The notes below the pieces were generated by a model. It saw only the letters and a list, made by a program, of their open reading frames with translations, was not told the DNA's origin and made no database searches. A stretch of DNA of 64,000 nucleotides from NCBI RefSeq assembly GCF_004193775.1, contig NC_041005.1, positions 1,490,501 through 1,554,500 of the forward strand. The letters are read 5' to 3'. Shown in pieces: positions 40,801 through 53,657 of the stretch. The translations under genes and the position numbers were made by a program. Numbering within the stretch: the stretch's first letter is position 1; every line of letters starts with the position of its first letter. The stretch is from Glycine soja (Eukaryota > Streptophyta > Magnoliopsida > Fabales > Fabaceae).

Positions 40801-43800
40801 AGGAAAATTTTCTTTGAGTATTTATTATAGTAGTAATATACTACTCTGAGACAAATCTTGTGAAGATTCATATTTCTTCTGCAAGACTGCAATGACTTGG
40901 TTCGGTGGCAATCCCCTAGGCTTCCCAAGCATTGCGTGTCAATAAATATTCACTTACTCATTTATCAGAAATGCGTAGGAAATAGCAAACTTGGCAGTCG
41001 GCATTGCATTTTTTGCTTTGTGTGCCAAGAGATAAGCTTCTTGTTTTTTTTTATGTAAAGATAAGCTTCTTCTATCGGTGACTGCATCATCTATTGGCAA
41101 ATTGGCTGCTGGTGATCTGACTATCTCAACAGCATCCACGTTCTATGCAAATTATCATATAGAATAGCCTAATTCCTGTGATCAACTTTTTTTTTTATCT
41201 AATTAGTTCAAGTATGTTTTAAAAATAATTAAGACAGTTATAAGTGTTTAACTGTTTTTTTAATTCTATGTACAGTACTAAAGTTAAGGGATCATATATA
41301 TATATATATATATATATAAAGTTAAGGGGCTATAAAAATGTTAAAAATTATTATATAAAAAGAGAAGGGGTAAAACACATTATGTAATAATTTTTTTAAT
41401 ACATTCTCTACCGAAAAAACAAAAATACGAGTGAGAGCCTGGTGGTTGATAGAATACATATCATTTTACAAGCTTAATTAATTTCATGATAGAGAGTATA
41501 TTTGAATGTTTGTTAAAGTATTTGTTGCAGCATTTTTTATTTACAAATTGTCAGAAAATATGGCTTAGATTAGGTAAAACTGTTATTGATATTTTGAGTG
41601 ACGTAAGTACCTCTAGTTATTTTTAGGTTTATATATAAAATGGTTTAGACTACCTAACAACAAATTATTATTACGCTGTGACATGGTTGACAAATATTTT
41701 TTTTATATTAAATACAGTATATGATATGAGGTTCGACTCTAAGTTTATGTGTATGAAGAAAATACTTTTTTTTGGAAGAAATTAATTTTTTAAATGAATT
41801 TTGAATGGTACTTAAAAAATTAATTTTTAATTCCTAATATGAAATATGCTGAGTTTTTTTTATATAAAAAAAACAGTAACTAAATATCAGCATGCCAACA
41901 ATTATTTCTCAACTACTTATATCTCTTACAGTCTTTGGCAAGCTGGAAATGCATTTGCAACTTGGTGTGAGTAAACATTTGTAGTCCAAAAAATAATCGA
42001 GAATATTTATAATACACGTGGTGGTGTTAAATGAATATCGCTAAAATGTTCATTTTAGCATGTTTCTTATATTAGATATTGATTTTAATAGTATGCACCT
42101 CTATATATATTAGCCTACTTTAATTAAAGTGATACTCTTTTTTGGCTACTAAGTGATAGTACTTGTTTAAACAAATAGACATACGCACTTACCTTTTTAT
42201 AAGTAATTAGTAGTATAAATGATTAAGGATTAAAAAAAAAAACTAAATTTGAATATGGTCGAGTCAATTAAAACCTTACTACTTGATAGGTATCTTCTTT
42301 CAAAGAAATCTAGGAATTGGTTAAGTAGTTGCCTAAGTAAAATTATTTGGGGTTTAGACTTGAACAATAATACTTTTAGCTGGAATTTTATTAAAAAGAA
42401 AAGGTAAATAATGTGTGGATTATATGCAGACTTTGAAAGCCCGTCTTGATAGGGGCAAGAAGCTGCCTTTTCCCGATGGAATACTTATCAATGGTCGCGG
42501 ACCTAATGGAGTGTCTTTAAACGTTGAACAAGGTATTCAGCCCATCTAATTTGCTACATGATCTTTTAAACGTTGAACAATAAAAAAATTTAAAACTAAA
42601 AATAATTTTGATACATGATATTTTTTGCTATCATGTCCACAACAGGAAAGACTTATAGGCTTAGAATATCAAATGTGGGGCTGCAACACTCCCTTAACTT
42701 TAGAATCCAAAACCACAAAATGAAGCTGGTAGAAGTGGAAGGAACGCACACCCTTCAGACAACGTACTCCTCTCTTGATGTTCATGTAGGCCAATCTTAT
42801 TCAGTGCTGGTAACTGCGGATCAACCTGCTCAGGATTATTATATTGTGTTTTCCTCACGATTCTCCTACAAGGTCCTCACCACCACTGGAGTGCTTCGCT
42901 ATAGCAACTCCGCAGGCCCGGTATCAGGCCCACCCCCTGGTGGACCTACAATCCAAATTGACTGGTCTTTGAACCAGGCCCGCTCCATTAGGTATTTTAT
43001 CTTAATCTGCTTTCTACTTCATATCTGGTCCCCAAGACAAACATAAAGAGTCCAAGTAGAAACGTCTTTTAATTAAGCTCAAATTCGAATTTTACCCAAA
43101 ATCTTTATTTGATAGTAGTATATTTTAAAAGGATATGATCAATCAAAATTAATTTTGTAAGAATTTTTGCATTAAAGTTATAATATTTTCTGGTATATGA
43201 GAGAGAGAAAAAAAAGTTTCATTTCTATATGCTACTAGTATAGAAAATTTTATACTGTCAATCATAATATTTAAGTTGCTATTGCTAGACTGCTAGTATT
43301 ATTATTTTACGAGTTTAAGGATTGGAAAATGCTGTTTAGTACGAATAAATTTTCATACTAAACACACGAATCACGTTTACTTCTTTTCTTGTGTAATTTT
43401 AATTCCAAATAAAACCCTATTAAGCGTTTGACATTTTACTTCAGGCCCAGCTGCAATCTTCATCTTTTACGGCCTTAATTCAAAAATCCCTTTCTCAATG
43501 GACGATGGATAATATCGAAACAACAATGATGAATAAGCACATTCTATTCAGTGTTTCACGAAGCCTTGTCCAACACTAAGCAATAGGAGTAACTGTCAAT
43601 TGCTAATGAGTAACACGTAGCACTTTAAACTCATAAGCAGCACGTCCATAGTTGAAATTTGCGGAGAGTAATTATTGTTTCAATTTTGGTGGCATAACTT
43701 GCAGGATCAACGGGATTTGATTACAATCCATTTATTCATTTCAGTTTTATTTATTTTTCTTTCAACTTTTTAATTTATTATTTTATAAAATAATTACAAA

Positions 43801-45418
43801 TACTTGTAAAATAATTTTTTTCATCAATGATTCTGTGATTTAACGAGAATGCAAAATTATTTGTTTATCTTATTTTGTAATTTTTAGGATAGAAATCAAT
43901 AAACTTTTGATGCATGATGATATGATGATTTTTGATTGGATGATTCAATGCATAACATTTTTGCTCTTATTTTATACATGTATGGAATAATTAATTACGT
44001 TTTAATACATAATTTCAGGACAAACCTTACAGCAAGTGGACCGAGGCCAAACCCGCAAGGATCGTACCATTACGGTATGATAAACACGACAAAGACGATC
44101 ATATTGGCGAGTTCGGCTGGTCAAGTAAATGGGAAGCAAAGATACGCAATTAACAGCGTGTCTTATGTTGCCCCAGACACCCCTCTTAAGCTCGCCGATT
44201 ACTTCAAAATCTCCGGTGTTTTCCGCCCCGGAAGCATATCTGACAGACCCACTGGTGGCGGCATTTACCTTGACACTTCTGTGTTACAAGCTGACTACAG
44301 AACTTTTGTTGAGATTGTCTTCCAAAACAACGAGAAAATCGTTCAGAGCTACCATCTTGATGGCTACTCTTTCTTTGTCGTTGGGTAACCACTTACTACT
44401 TTCCATACTTAAATTCAACTACCAGTATATACATATGATTTGATTGGAAAGCACCACAATGATACAAATGCCTTCTCAAAATATATTTTACTAAATAAAG
44501 TGTTAGAGATTCCTATTTAACCGGTGATACTCACGTGACCAAAATAATGTATATAAGTATGGACATTCCTCATCTCATGAGTTAACTTTTAATATTATAT
44601 TTGGTCTAAACTCAACTTCTAAAATGATACTAAGCTTATATTAGTGTTTGTTGGATCATCCCTATATGTTTAGTCTTGTAAATATCACGCTTGAGATGTC
44701 AAGTGCTCGACGTCAATAAATAGAAAATAAATTTCACCTCATGAACTAGTTTTTGAAATTGAATTAATCCAAACCAAAAAATTGAATTAGATCCAAACCA
44801 AAATTCTAAAGAAATTTTATTGTTGTCTCACATCGACTTTTATAGCCTATTTTCTTATAAAAGTCTCATATAGCATTACTAATAGTTTGTGTTTGGCTTT
44901 CTGAATTGGCGTAAAAATTATTTCAATTGTATATGTAATTGTTGGTCTAAAATGTGTGAATTATATATGCAGTATGGACGGGGGACAGTGGACACCTGCT
45001 AGCAGGAACCAGTACAATCTCCGAGATGCAGTTGCACGTTGCACCACACAGGTGAGAATCAGCCATGATTCTTGGCCATGTTCTTTTGTGTGTCCTAACA
45101 AGTAACAATATTATATTGTTTGTTCTTTGATTTATTTCTGATTACTTGCTTGCTGGTTTAGAATAGAACTAATTAAGGGAAGCTTTGATTCTTGATTTTG
45201 TTCAGGTATACCCCTTTTCATGGACTGCTATTTATATTGCCCTTGACAATGTGGGAATGTGGAACTTGAGGTCTGAGTTTTGGGCACGACAATACCTTGG
45301 GCAACAGTTATATTTACGCGTTTATACAGCATCAACCTCAATCAGAGACGAGTTCCCTGTTCCAAAGAATGCAATTCTTTGTGGTAGGGCTAGTGGGAGA
45401 CACACGCGACCCCTTTGA
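37880..45418 (+). CDS. SKS5-like: SKU5-similar (SKS) multicopper-oxidase-like protein
   Basis: Eight exons (37880-38035, 38201-38310, 40361-40631, 42430-42532, 42646-42991, 44019-44384, 44973-45051, 45206-45418) join to 547 aa. The N-terminal signal peptide (about residues 1-28, hydrophobic, ending AGA before EDPYRF) sends it to the apoplast. Three cupredoxin-like domains follow, with family landmarks GILINGQFPGPDI, WNGIQQRRNSFEDGVFGTTC, GGFGGIRILSRPRIPVPFPD and LPFPDGILINGRGPNG. The terminus is CGRASGRHTRPL. Copper ligands are absent: WNGIQQ replaces the HWHG motif and LGQQLYLRVY replaces the type 1 HCH motif, as is known for SKS proteins, so oxidase activity is doubtful. Arabidopsis SKU5 acts in directional root growth and wall expansion; SKS5 (At1g76160) seems the nearest, and the neighbouring ECH2 gene supports that. 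No GPI signal is seen at the C-terminus. AATAAA is at 45935. Confidence 0.95.
40729..40812. repeat. Direct repeat of about 32 bp in SKS intron 3
   Basis: tctttgagtaaatggcaagg plus aaaattttc occurs at 40729-40760 and again, with one or two changes, at 40781-40812. Confidence 0.85.
41281..41328. repeat. Short (AT)n flanked by aaagttaaggg direct repeats
   Basis: A 26-bp AT run in SKS intron 3 is bracketed by aaagttaaggg on both sides. Confidence 0.8.
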
Positions 45419-45939
45419 GCTAGCAAGAGTTTAAAGGTTCCACGCTTGAAGAGGCATTCTAGCTTTAGAATACGAAAAGTAGTTAACTTATCTACTTCTA
45501 ATTTTATAGTTGAGTGCTTTGGTTTTTTTATTTTATGCTATGCTCCAGTGGGATGATGAATATGTAGGTTGTATCCCTAAATGACCCCAGCTCGAGGTCA
45601 CATTAATTATTTCCCAGAGAGAGATAGAGAGTGTGTGTGAGAGAGAATATATATTATATTCCCTTTGTATTATCTCGGATTTTACTAGTATTGTTATCAA
45701 GAAGAAGGGTGAATCGGATTGCGAAAGTTGGCGTTTGGAACCTGGCTATAAGCAGGGTCTGTGATTCATTTAATTGTTGTAGCAGTGCAGAACTTTTTAA
45801 TTTCAATTGCTATATGCCTATATCTTTTTTCAATATTGACAGCAGAAACGACGCAAGATCTGAAATATTTATTATTCTGAAGCTTAAGCATTATCCACAA
45901 TAGTGTGAACAAAATCTGCTTTAACGAAGAGTGAAATAA

Positions 45940-46875
45940 ATTTGCATTGGCAATTAAGGGTGTTTAAGAATTATAAGGTTGATTTGTGGTTGGAAAGGAC
46001 GGTTTAAGGATTGAAGAGAGGAAGAGAATGATGTGGGGAGTTTGAATCTTTTATTAATATTCTAATAAAAATTAATAATTAAAATTAATTGATAAAAAAA
46101 CAATTTAGAATGTTCGTAATAAGTTTAATATTGTATCGAATTGACTCATTCTATCTAAATTTTGAACCAGAAAAGAATAATGCAAACTCTTCCTAATCTG
46201 TTTCCTGACGTGTCTCGTTGACAACACTATTAGTAACCATATAGGCAATATATGATATTGGACTTCATTATTATTGAATTATTTTATATTCAATTTTTTT
46301 TATGAATAAGAATAAAAGCAGAAATTAAAGAATTTTATACTCACCTCTATTTCTTCTAGCTAGTATATGAAATTGTTGTGTGTTTAGATAAAGTATCTTA
46401 AAAGTATTTTAAGGTAGTATAAAAGAAAAAAAATTAAAATACAAAAAAGTTGAATTTCTTTATTCAAATAAATAATTTGAAATAAATAGAATTTATATTA
46501 TTCTATTCAAACAAAAAAAATTGAATTATTTTATCTAAATAAAGTATCTAAAGATCAAAAGAATTTAATTGATGTAATTATATTTTTATAAATGTTAAAT
46601 TCTTTAAAATAACTCACCCACGTCTTAGTAAACCAAGTGTTATAGTGTCTCTAATTGTGAAATAAGAGTCTTAATAATACATTGTATCAAACGAAGGAAA
46701 CAAATTTATTCATCTCATGCGCTTGTCTCGAGTCGGTCGAGACTCTGGAGGAGCCTTATCCCGATCCGCGAGAGCACGCAAACACCGATAAATTATTTAT
46801 CTTTCATTTAATTTAATCATATCCAAATAACCCTAAGCTCACCGTTGTGTTTCAATTGCAATAATTGAAGGCTAG
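45940..46875. other. SKS-ECH2 intergenic region
   Basis: AT-rich spacer between two same-strand genes. The last about 150 bp is less AT-rich and probably the ECH2 leader. A 7-bp-stem hairpin (gtctcga, loop gtcgg, tcgagac) lies at 46725-46743, about 130 bp before the ATG. Confidence 0.5.
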
Positions 46876-49800
46876 ATGGCGAGTGCATCAGAGTTCGACC
46901 CAGCGCTTGCGCTTTCTCACAAATTCCCTGATGTAATATTCTGCGTATTTCTTTTTTCTTTTTAGTAGGTTTCCTAATTTACAATGAACTCAATTCTGAA
47001 TTTCTCTTATCATTTTGATCGCGCGAGATGCTCTGCAGACTACGTACTCTTATACCGAAAGGTGAGGCATTCCGTAAGTCAAACTTTCAACTATGAAATG
47101 CGCACATTCTCTCGTGTTTAATTTCATTTAAAAGGTAGCATGAGCAAACATGCGTGTTGAAAAATGAACAGGGATGCAGCACTTTATGCCCTAGGCGTTG
47201 GGGTGTGTTTGTCAGACGCTGTTGACGGTGTTGAGCTTAAATATGTCTACCATGAAAATGGTCAGGGGTCTATCAAGGTAAGTTTTTTCTTCTTTTTTTT
47301 TAACTTTTCTCAATTGGTAATACATACTGAGCTTGTGAGGAACATCTGGTCTGAGTTCAATTTTAGCAAAGCTTTAAGTGTTATTAACTCCCAGACTTAG
47401 GATTACTTACTTTTATAGCTGTATGAAAGGACCGAAGCTCGTAAGGATATCTTAGAGTCTCGCTAGAAACTAGAAGGCCAAAAGTCCCAATTCCAGTGGT
47501 TATATATATATATATATTGGCGTATGCGTGGTTATTTTGGAAAATGATTAGAATATTGCTATTTTGGAGTACTCTTCGTAAATGCTCAATGTAACACAAT
47601 TTGCTTCAACCATAACTATTAACTAATGCTATGATATTGCTAATAATTCATTTCTGTTTAGGCAGTCTCTCTTGACATATAATTTCAAAATATTTCTGAC
47701 TTATGCATCATTTTCTGCTTTATATATAGGTCTTGCCTACGTTTGCTACTCTACTTGTACTTAGATCTGGGGCGAGTGGTTATAATCTCCCAGGTTTGGA
47801 GTGAGTGCTGCTTAATACTTTCGATATGTTTATACTTATACTTCATGTATTGTTTTAATATATAATCTCTATAGCATTTATGTTGTTGGTGAATGTATAA
47901 TTCCTTCACTTTTTGCTTCATCTTCTGTCATGTGTTATTTACCTTTTTTCCCCCTTCTGATGCCTAACCAAAAGTAAAAACTTTATGTATACTAGATATG
48001 ATCCACGCCTTCTACTTCATGGACAACAGTACATAGAATTATACAAACCACTTCCTTCAAGCTGTCATGTAAGTTTTTTTTTTATATGAAAAATTGGCAT
48101 ACTGGACATTTAGATCTAATTGTGAAACTAATGATTTATTGGTCCAATTTTAGCTCAATACACCAACATGTCAGATGATATTTGCTGGAAAATCAAACTT
48201 TTCAAACTTATGGTAGACATGAATTAAATTTTACTCAATTAATTATTAGAGGGTTCCATCTTTAGCCTTTAGGCATACTATGAACTTCAAGCATCTGGCA
48301 GTTACACATCATCTTTTTTACACGTGTAATAGCCATGTTTTCTTGGTGCATTTTCATCCCAATGTAACTTACAGTGAGAACAATTGTAGCAAAACACATT
48401 TACTTGAGGAGAGTGGCCTTTTGATTTTGGTTTGAATTTAATTGGGGAAAGAAAGTTCATTTGTGAGTTATTGATGAAGAATGAGTTCTATATAGTTAAA
48501 TCTAATATCTATCTGAGTTAATCATAACATGAACATCCTTGTAATTTCTCCCCATCCCCCACAGGACTTTACAATTGTGATTTTCTTCAGCATGCTAAGG
48601 TTAACTTTATATCATGATCTTCTCTCTAATTCTTTGTAAATAGACTCATGATTTATTATTCTTGTTGCAGATACACAATATAGTAAGCCTTGCCGGATTA
48701 CATGATAAAGGTTGAATTGCAAAAACAGTTTCTACTTGATGATCTGTTATGCATGTGTATACTCTACAGTTTCACTTTCACATCTTCTTTGGAAAATGAA
48801 TATCTTTATGCATACATATTTATTTATTTTATATTCCTTTTTTCTGCTCCTTAAAGATTGGCTGTCTTTTCTTTAATTTCAGGTAAAGCAGCAATTTTGG
48901 AGATTGAAACAAAAAGCTACGAGAAAGAATCTGGTGATTTATTGTGCATGAACAGGTAATGCTGAAGACATTCCCTTTAATCCATTGTTATCATCACACT
49001 CAACTATCTAGTTGCTTGCAGGACAACTGTCTTTCTCCGTGGTGCTGGTGGCTTCTCAAAATCATCTAAGCCATTTTCTTATACAAATTACCCTATGAAT
49101 CAGAATCCAGCTGTGAAAATTCCTGAAAGTAAACCTTTTTCAGTGTTTGAGGATCGTACCCAACCATCTCAGGCATGTTATAACTATGCAATATTGGTTG
49201 GAATAAATTGGATTTTTTGTTAACGTCACTGCATCTCTTTCTTTTTTTTGCCCTACCCTCATTAATTTGTCTGTGCCCTATTACTTTCTTTGTGACATAT
49301 TTGGAAAGCAATGTAGGATATATATCTTCAGTTCGGAACCAGCTTACCTGCATATAATAACATCTTAAGCATAAATGTCATGATATATGTTTTCCCCTCT
49401 CTGAACATTTACATGGATTCAGCTTATCAGATTCTAGTCATATGCCTTAGATATTTAGTTGTCAACTGTCTTTGACCACATTAGTCATTCATGAAATGTG
49501 TTTTCTTCAGAAACTTTTCATTAAGTATGTGGCGTGTAATGTCAAGAATACAAGGAACTTGATCTAAGTTATGTCCTTTTAAGATACTTTGAACTGCATT
49601 CAAAATACCATACATAAAACAGGAGCACCCTCTTCCTCAAAAGGGAATTCCTTTCAATAAACAATAAAGCAACCCTAATATCCCAAAGCAGAAACCAACC
49701 TGCCACAGATTAGAACCAGAATTGTCGCCTCCCATTTCCACAACTTGAGCAGCCACAATTTTTTATCTCTTAGATGTGGAAGACACAGCATGGTAGTTAC

Positions 49801-50827
49801 CAGCACACCAATGATCAGAATCAAGCTCAACCACTCAAGCCCAACACCCAAATACAAATAGAGTTTTCCATGTTCATGTGTTTATCTAATAACAGAACCC
49901 ATTCTTATCTCTCTACACATTTTCACTGTTCTGGAACTCTGTTGAGATTCTTGAAGCCACGGAAGCCTAACACATCTTTGAAAACTTTTGATATGCCTCT
50001 TTATAAATTCTACACAGATTCTGAATGATGTTCATTTTGGCAGGCATTGCTCTATAGGCTATCTGGTGATTACAATCCTCTGCATTCAGATCCCATGGTT
50101 GCAAAGGTTGCTGGGTTAGTACTCTCGTCCTGTCTTCTGAATGCCAACAGATTGTTAAATACTTGAAATTTCTAATTAGATTGTACCTCTCGCTCTTCCG
50201 CGGTAGAAGTTGGGGTGTGCTAAGGTGAATGTGAATTTTCCTTCCTTTTCAGCCATGGAGCTTTTTATTTGGATTGGTCATGTGAATTAAATACATAGAT
50301 AGAGTTATAGAAATAGTGGTAATGTCGCATTTTAAGATATAATGCTGTCAGTTTGTGTTGTATTATTCTTTTTGTGGTCATTTTCTATCATGGATTGTAT
50401 TCGATTGTTCGGCTAAACTAATTTTGATTTTTAACTTGTTGCAAAAGATTCTCGCAGCCAATATTGCATGGTCTGTGCACATTAGGATTTGCAGTTAGGG
50501 CAATCATCAAATGCATATGCAGAGGAGATCCAGACTTGATAAAAAGCGTAGCGGGCAGATTTCTTCTACATGTCTACCCCGGTGAAACTCTAGTTACTGA
50601 GATGTGGCTTGAAGGCTCAAGGTAGAATTACTGTTTGGCTCATTGATTAAAAAAATATTAATTATCTTGCACTATCCACTTCCAACATATTCAAAAGCTT
50701 GGGGAATTATGATAGTGATTGAAAGTTGATGTTGTGCAGGGTAATATATCGGACTAAGGTGAAAGAGCGAAAGCGGACAGTTCTTTCTGGCTACGTTGGT
50801 CTGCGTGGTTTGACTTCGTCACTGTGA
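46876..50827 (+). CDS. ECH2: Peroxisomal enoyl-CoA hydratase 2 (MaoC hotdog)
   Basis: Eleven exons (46876-46932, 47039-47061, 47172-47277, 47730-47800, 47996-48068, 48671-48710, 48883-48955, 49022-49172, 50044-50114, 50448-50621, 50740-50827) give 308 aa, the family's normal length. It hydrates 2-trans-enoyl-CoA to the 3R-hydroxy form, used in peroxisomal beta-oxidation of unsaturated fatty acids with even-position cis bonds. The N-terminal half is the degenerate hotdog domain ([31 protein letters not shown]). The C-terminal MaoC domain carries the hydratase 2 motif [11 protein letters not shown], with catalytic Asp207 and His212, then [18 protein letters not shown]. The C-terminus is SSL, a type 1 peroxisomal targeting tripeptide used by Arabidopsis ECH2. 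Intron 8 begins GC, not GT. AATAAA is at 50903. Confidence 0.95.
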
Positions 50828-50909
50828 AAGAATTCAATTACATGTAGGCTGTAGGTCGATAATATTTGCAGAGGGCTTACCATTAATTATGTGTTCAATT
50901 TCAATAAAT

Positions 50910-53657
50910 CAATAATGCCTATATGATCTGGAGATAATTTTAAAACGTAATTAAGTGTGTGATAGATGACTAAATTTTACAAAATGGGCATGTATGTAGA
51001 ATAGTAAGCTGTTATTTAGATAAACTTCTAATACTCAGAGGATAAAAAAATAAGATAAAATGAACTAAACTTCTTTTATCAATTAAAATTAACTTATGCA
51101 TTTTTTCTTTAATAAAAATTTAACTTATTCAAAAATTGAGGTGTATTAGTTAATTTTAATTTATAAAAAAAACAATTTATTTATCTTTTTTTTCAATAAG
51201 TACTTATAGATAAATTTATTGAAATAGGACACTCAAATTAGACTTAAAAATTAAATTTGATAAATGATATATTTTTGTTATTCACCAATCACCAGAAGAA
51301 GAAAAAAGTATACTTCTGTTTTGACATATTCCGATTCATGTTCTTGCTCATTAAAATTAAAATTTGAATACATAAAAAAATTAAACGGACAATATTTAAA
51401 ACTTTGAGTCAATTACTTAAAAAGAAAAAAGACATAATGATTCAATGACAATGAAAAAAAAATTATTTTGTATGGTTAGTTCATGGTCTTTAAACTCATT
51501 ACTAAAACAAGCAAATCAAGACTTGTGTATGCCTAAGTTGCAATTTAAATATTATTTTTCTAGGCAGATTTTTTTCTTCATATTTCAAGGTAACAGTAAA
51601 TTCAAAATTATTCAACATTTATAAACTTTGAGACAATTACTTAAAAAGAAAAAACACATGATTTTTTATTCAATGAAAATGAAAAAAATAATTTATATTG
51701 TTAGTTCATGATCTTCAAATTCATTACTAAAACAAGCAAATCAAGACTCGCGTATGCCTAAGTTACAATTTAAATATTTTTTTTGGTGAATACTTAAATG
51801 GGAAATGCTCTTGAGTACGAACATATTTACATAAAATCTGAACGAATGTAATTTCTCACTAACGCTTATTTTATATTTCAAGTTTCTTTAATTAGTATCT
51901 ATTTTCAAAGAAGCTGGAATATTTTTTCATCCGTAAAACTTTCAATATGTTTTAGACTTTTATTTTTCTAAAATTAAAATGTGTTATTTGTTTGTATGGA
52001 CCTAACTAGATTAGGATACATTCAAACTTACCATGATAACTCTTTATGTTGATTATGCATGTAACTGATATAAAATATGACTTTTTTCCTATTAATTATA
52101 TATATGATTGATGTAAAGAAAAAATAATATACGTAAATATTCACATATTTATTTTGGATAAAAAAATAACACATTTGTAAGAATAAATTTTAAATTTTTT
52201 CAAATTTATGAGATTAAAAACATAGTTTAGCCTTAAAAATAAATATGGATTCTCATTGCACTTATTCGTACAAAAGGAATTCTTACCAAATAGCATTGCT
52301 CTAAAATCAAATCTTGATATCTTATTTTTTTTCTTATCTTTTTAATAATTTTAATTTATTAATTTTTAAAAAATAATTACATATCATAAATCATAACACG
52401 CCAACTATTTCTTATGAAGTAATAACAAGTCAATTTCGTGCTTTCGTACTGCCTACGTTCGTACCATACAGCCCTCTACTTGTATGTTACACGTTGAATA
52501 CCTACGTATCATACTTTTTTTTTTTTGCGTTTATTTGAAAAAGTTGTTATTAAGAGCATGTATGAGAAGTTTTAGATAATTGAATGGTCTTGATTTGGGA
52601 ATGCAAATAGTGATCAGATAAAAAGAATGTAAAATCGATAAATTTAATTGTGAAAAAGAGGTGCAGAATAGCAAGGACAAACCTTCAAGCATTCAAAATT
52701 GTCAACACATTAAGTATGAATTCCGTATTTAAAGTAGGGTCTCACGCTTGGCATCATATTATATTCTGATTTATGTTGTAATAATTTATTTATTTATTCA
52801 TTTATTTACTGTGTAGGAGATAATGCGGCTAATGCATTGTGATTTCATCAAGACATCTCCAAAGCTGCAATTCTGCAGTTAGCCAGTTACAGTTTCAGCC
52901 ATGGATCACAATTTATCGGAGATCAAGAGATATGAATGTGAATAAATTGAGCTTTAACCGATCCTACCTCTGCAAGTGGTATAAAAAATTATTAATATTT
53001 CACCAACTTTTTTTTTACAAGTCTTTGTTTTTAATTTCAGATTGAAAAATAGTATACAAGACTGATGTAGTATACCAATGCAACAAATGAAACAACGCAT
53101 AGGGGATCTAGTTTTATATGGTACTATACCTTGTAGTTTTCAAGCATATAAAATGTACGGTTTACTCGTATGCTTGTCGTTTTCTTTCTATGTAGGATTT
53201 ACTTTGTAGTTTTGATTATGAAATTTGGGATTTACCTTTTATATGGCATTGTAGACAGATACAACGCGTAACTTTTTTCCCACTTGAGCTTAGTATTCAT
53301 TAAACATTGCGACAGTTTTTTAAAATTATTTATTATAAAATCAAAACAAAAGCTTAACAATGAGTAACCGCACTCCTATAATATCCTTATATACCATAAC
53401 AATTCCTTAAGAATCAATATTTAGGCAACATATTTTAACAGACTTTAGTGAACCTAATGCCAATTAAATGATTGACAAATCCATCGGGGCGTTAGCATTA
53501 GTAACTTCAAATCTAACCCCCACTGGCCACTTTTCTGACAATCTCATGTTCAATGTATTTTCTTGGTAGAAGTGAAAAACAGAGAAATAAAATGGTTCAA
53601 GGGTATCGTCTTAAAGAAATAATCCATTGTTCTCTCTAACCTGTGACTAAGTGGATT
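50910..53657. other. Convergent ECH2-POP intergenic region
   Basis: AT-rich spacer between the 3' ends of two convergent genes. It contains a duplicated block at 51391-51783 and no supported gene. Confidence 0.55.
51391..51783. repeat. Near-tandem direct repeat of about 165 bp
   Basis: Copy 1 (about 51391-51559) and copy 2 (about 51617-51783) share actttgagtcaattacttaa then aaagaaaaaa, gttagttcatg and cattactaaaacaagcaaat then caagact, ending in a caatttaaatatt block. They differ at scattered bases and are separated by about 57 bp. Confidence 0.85.
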
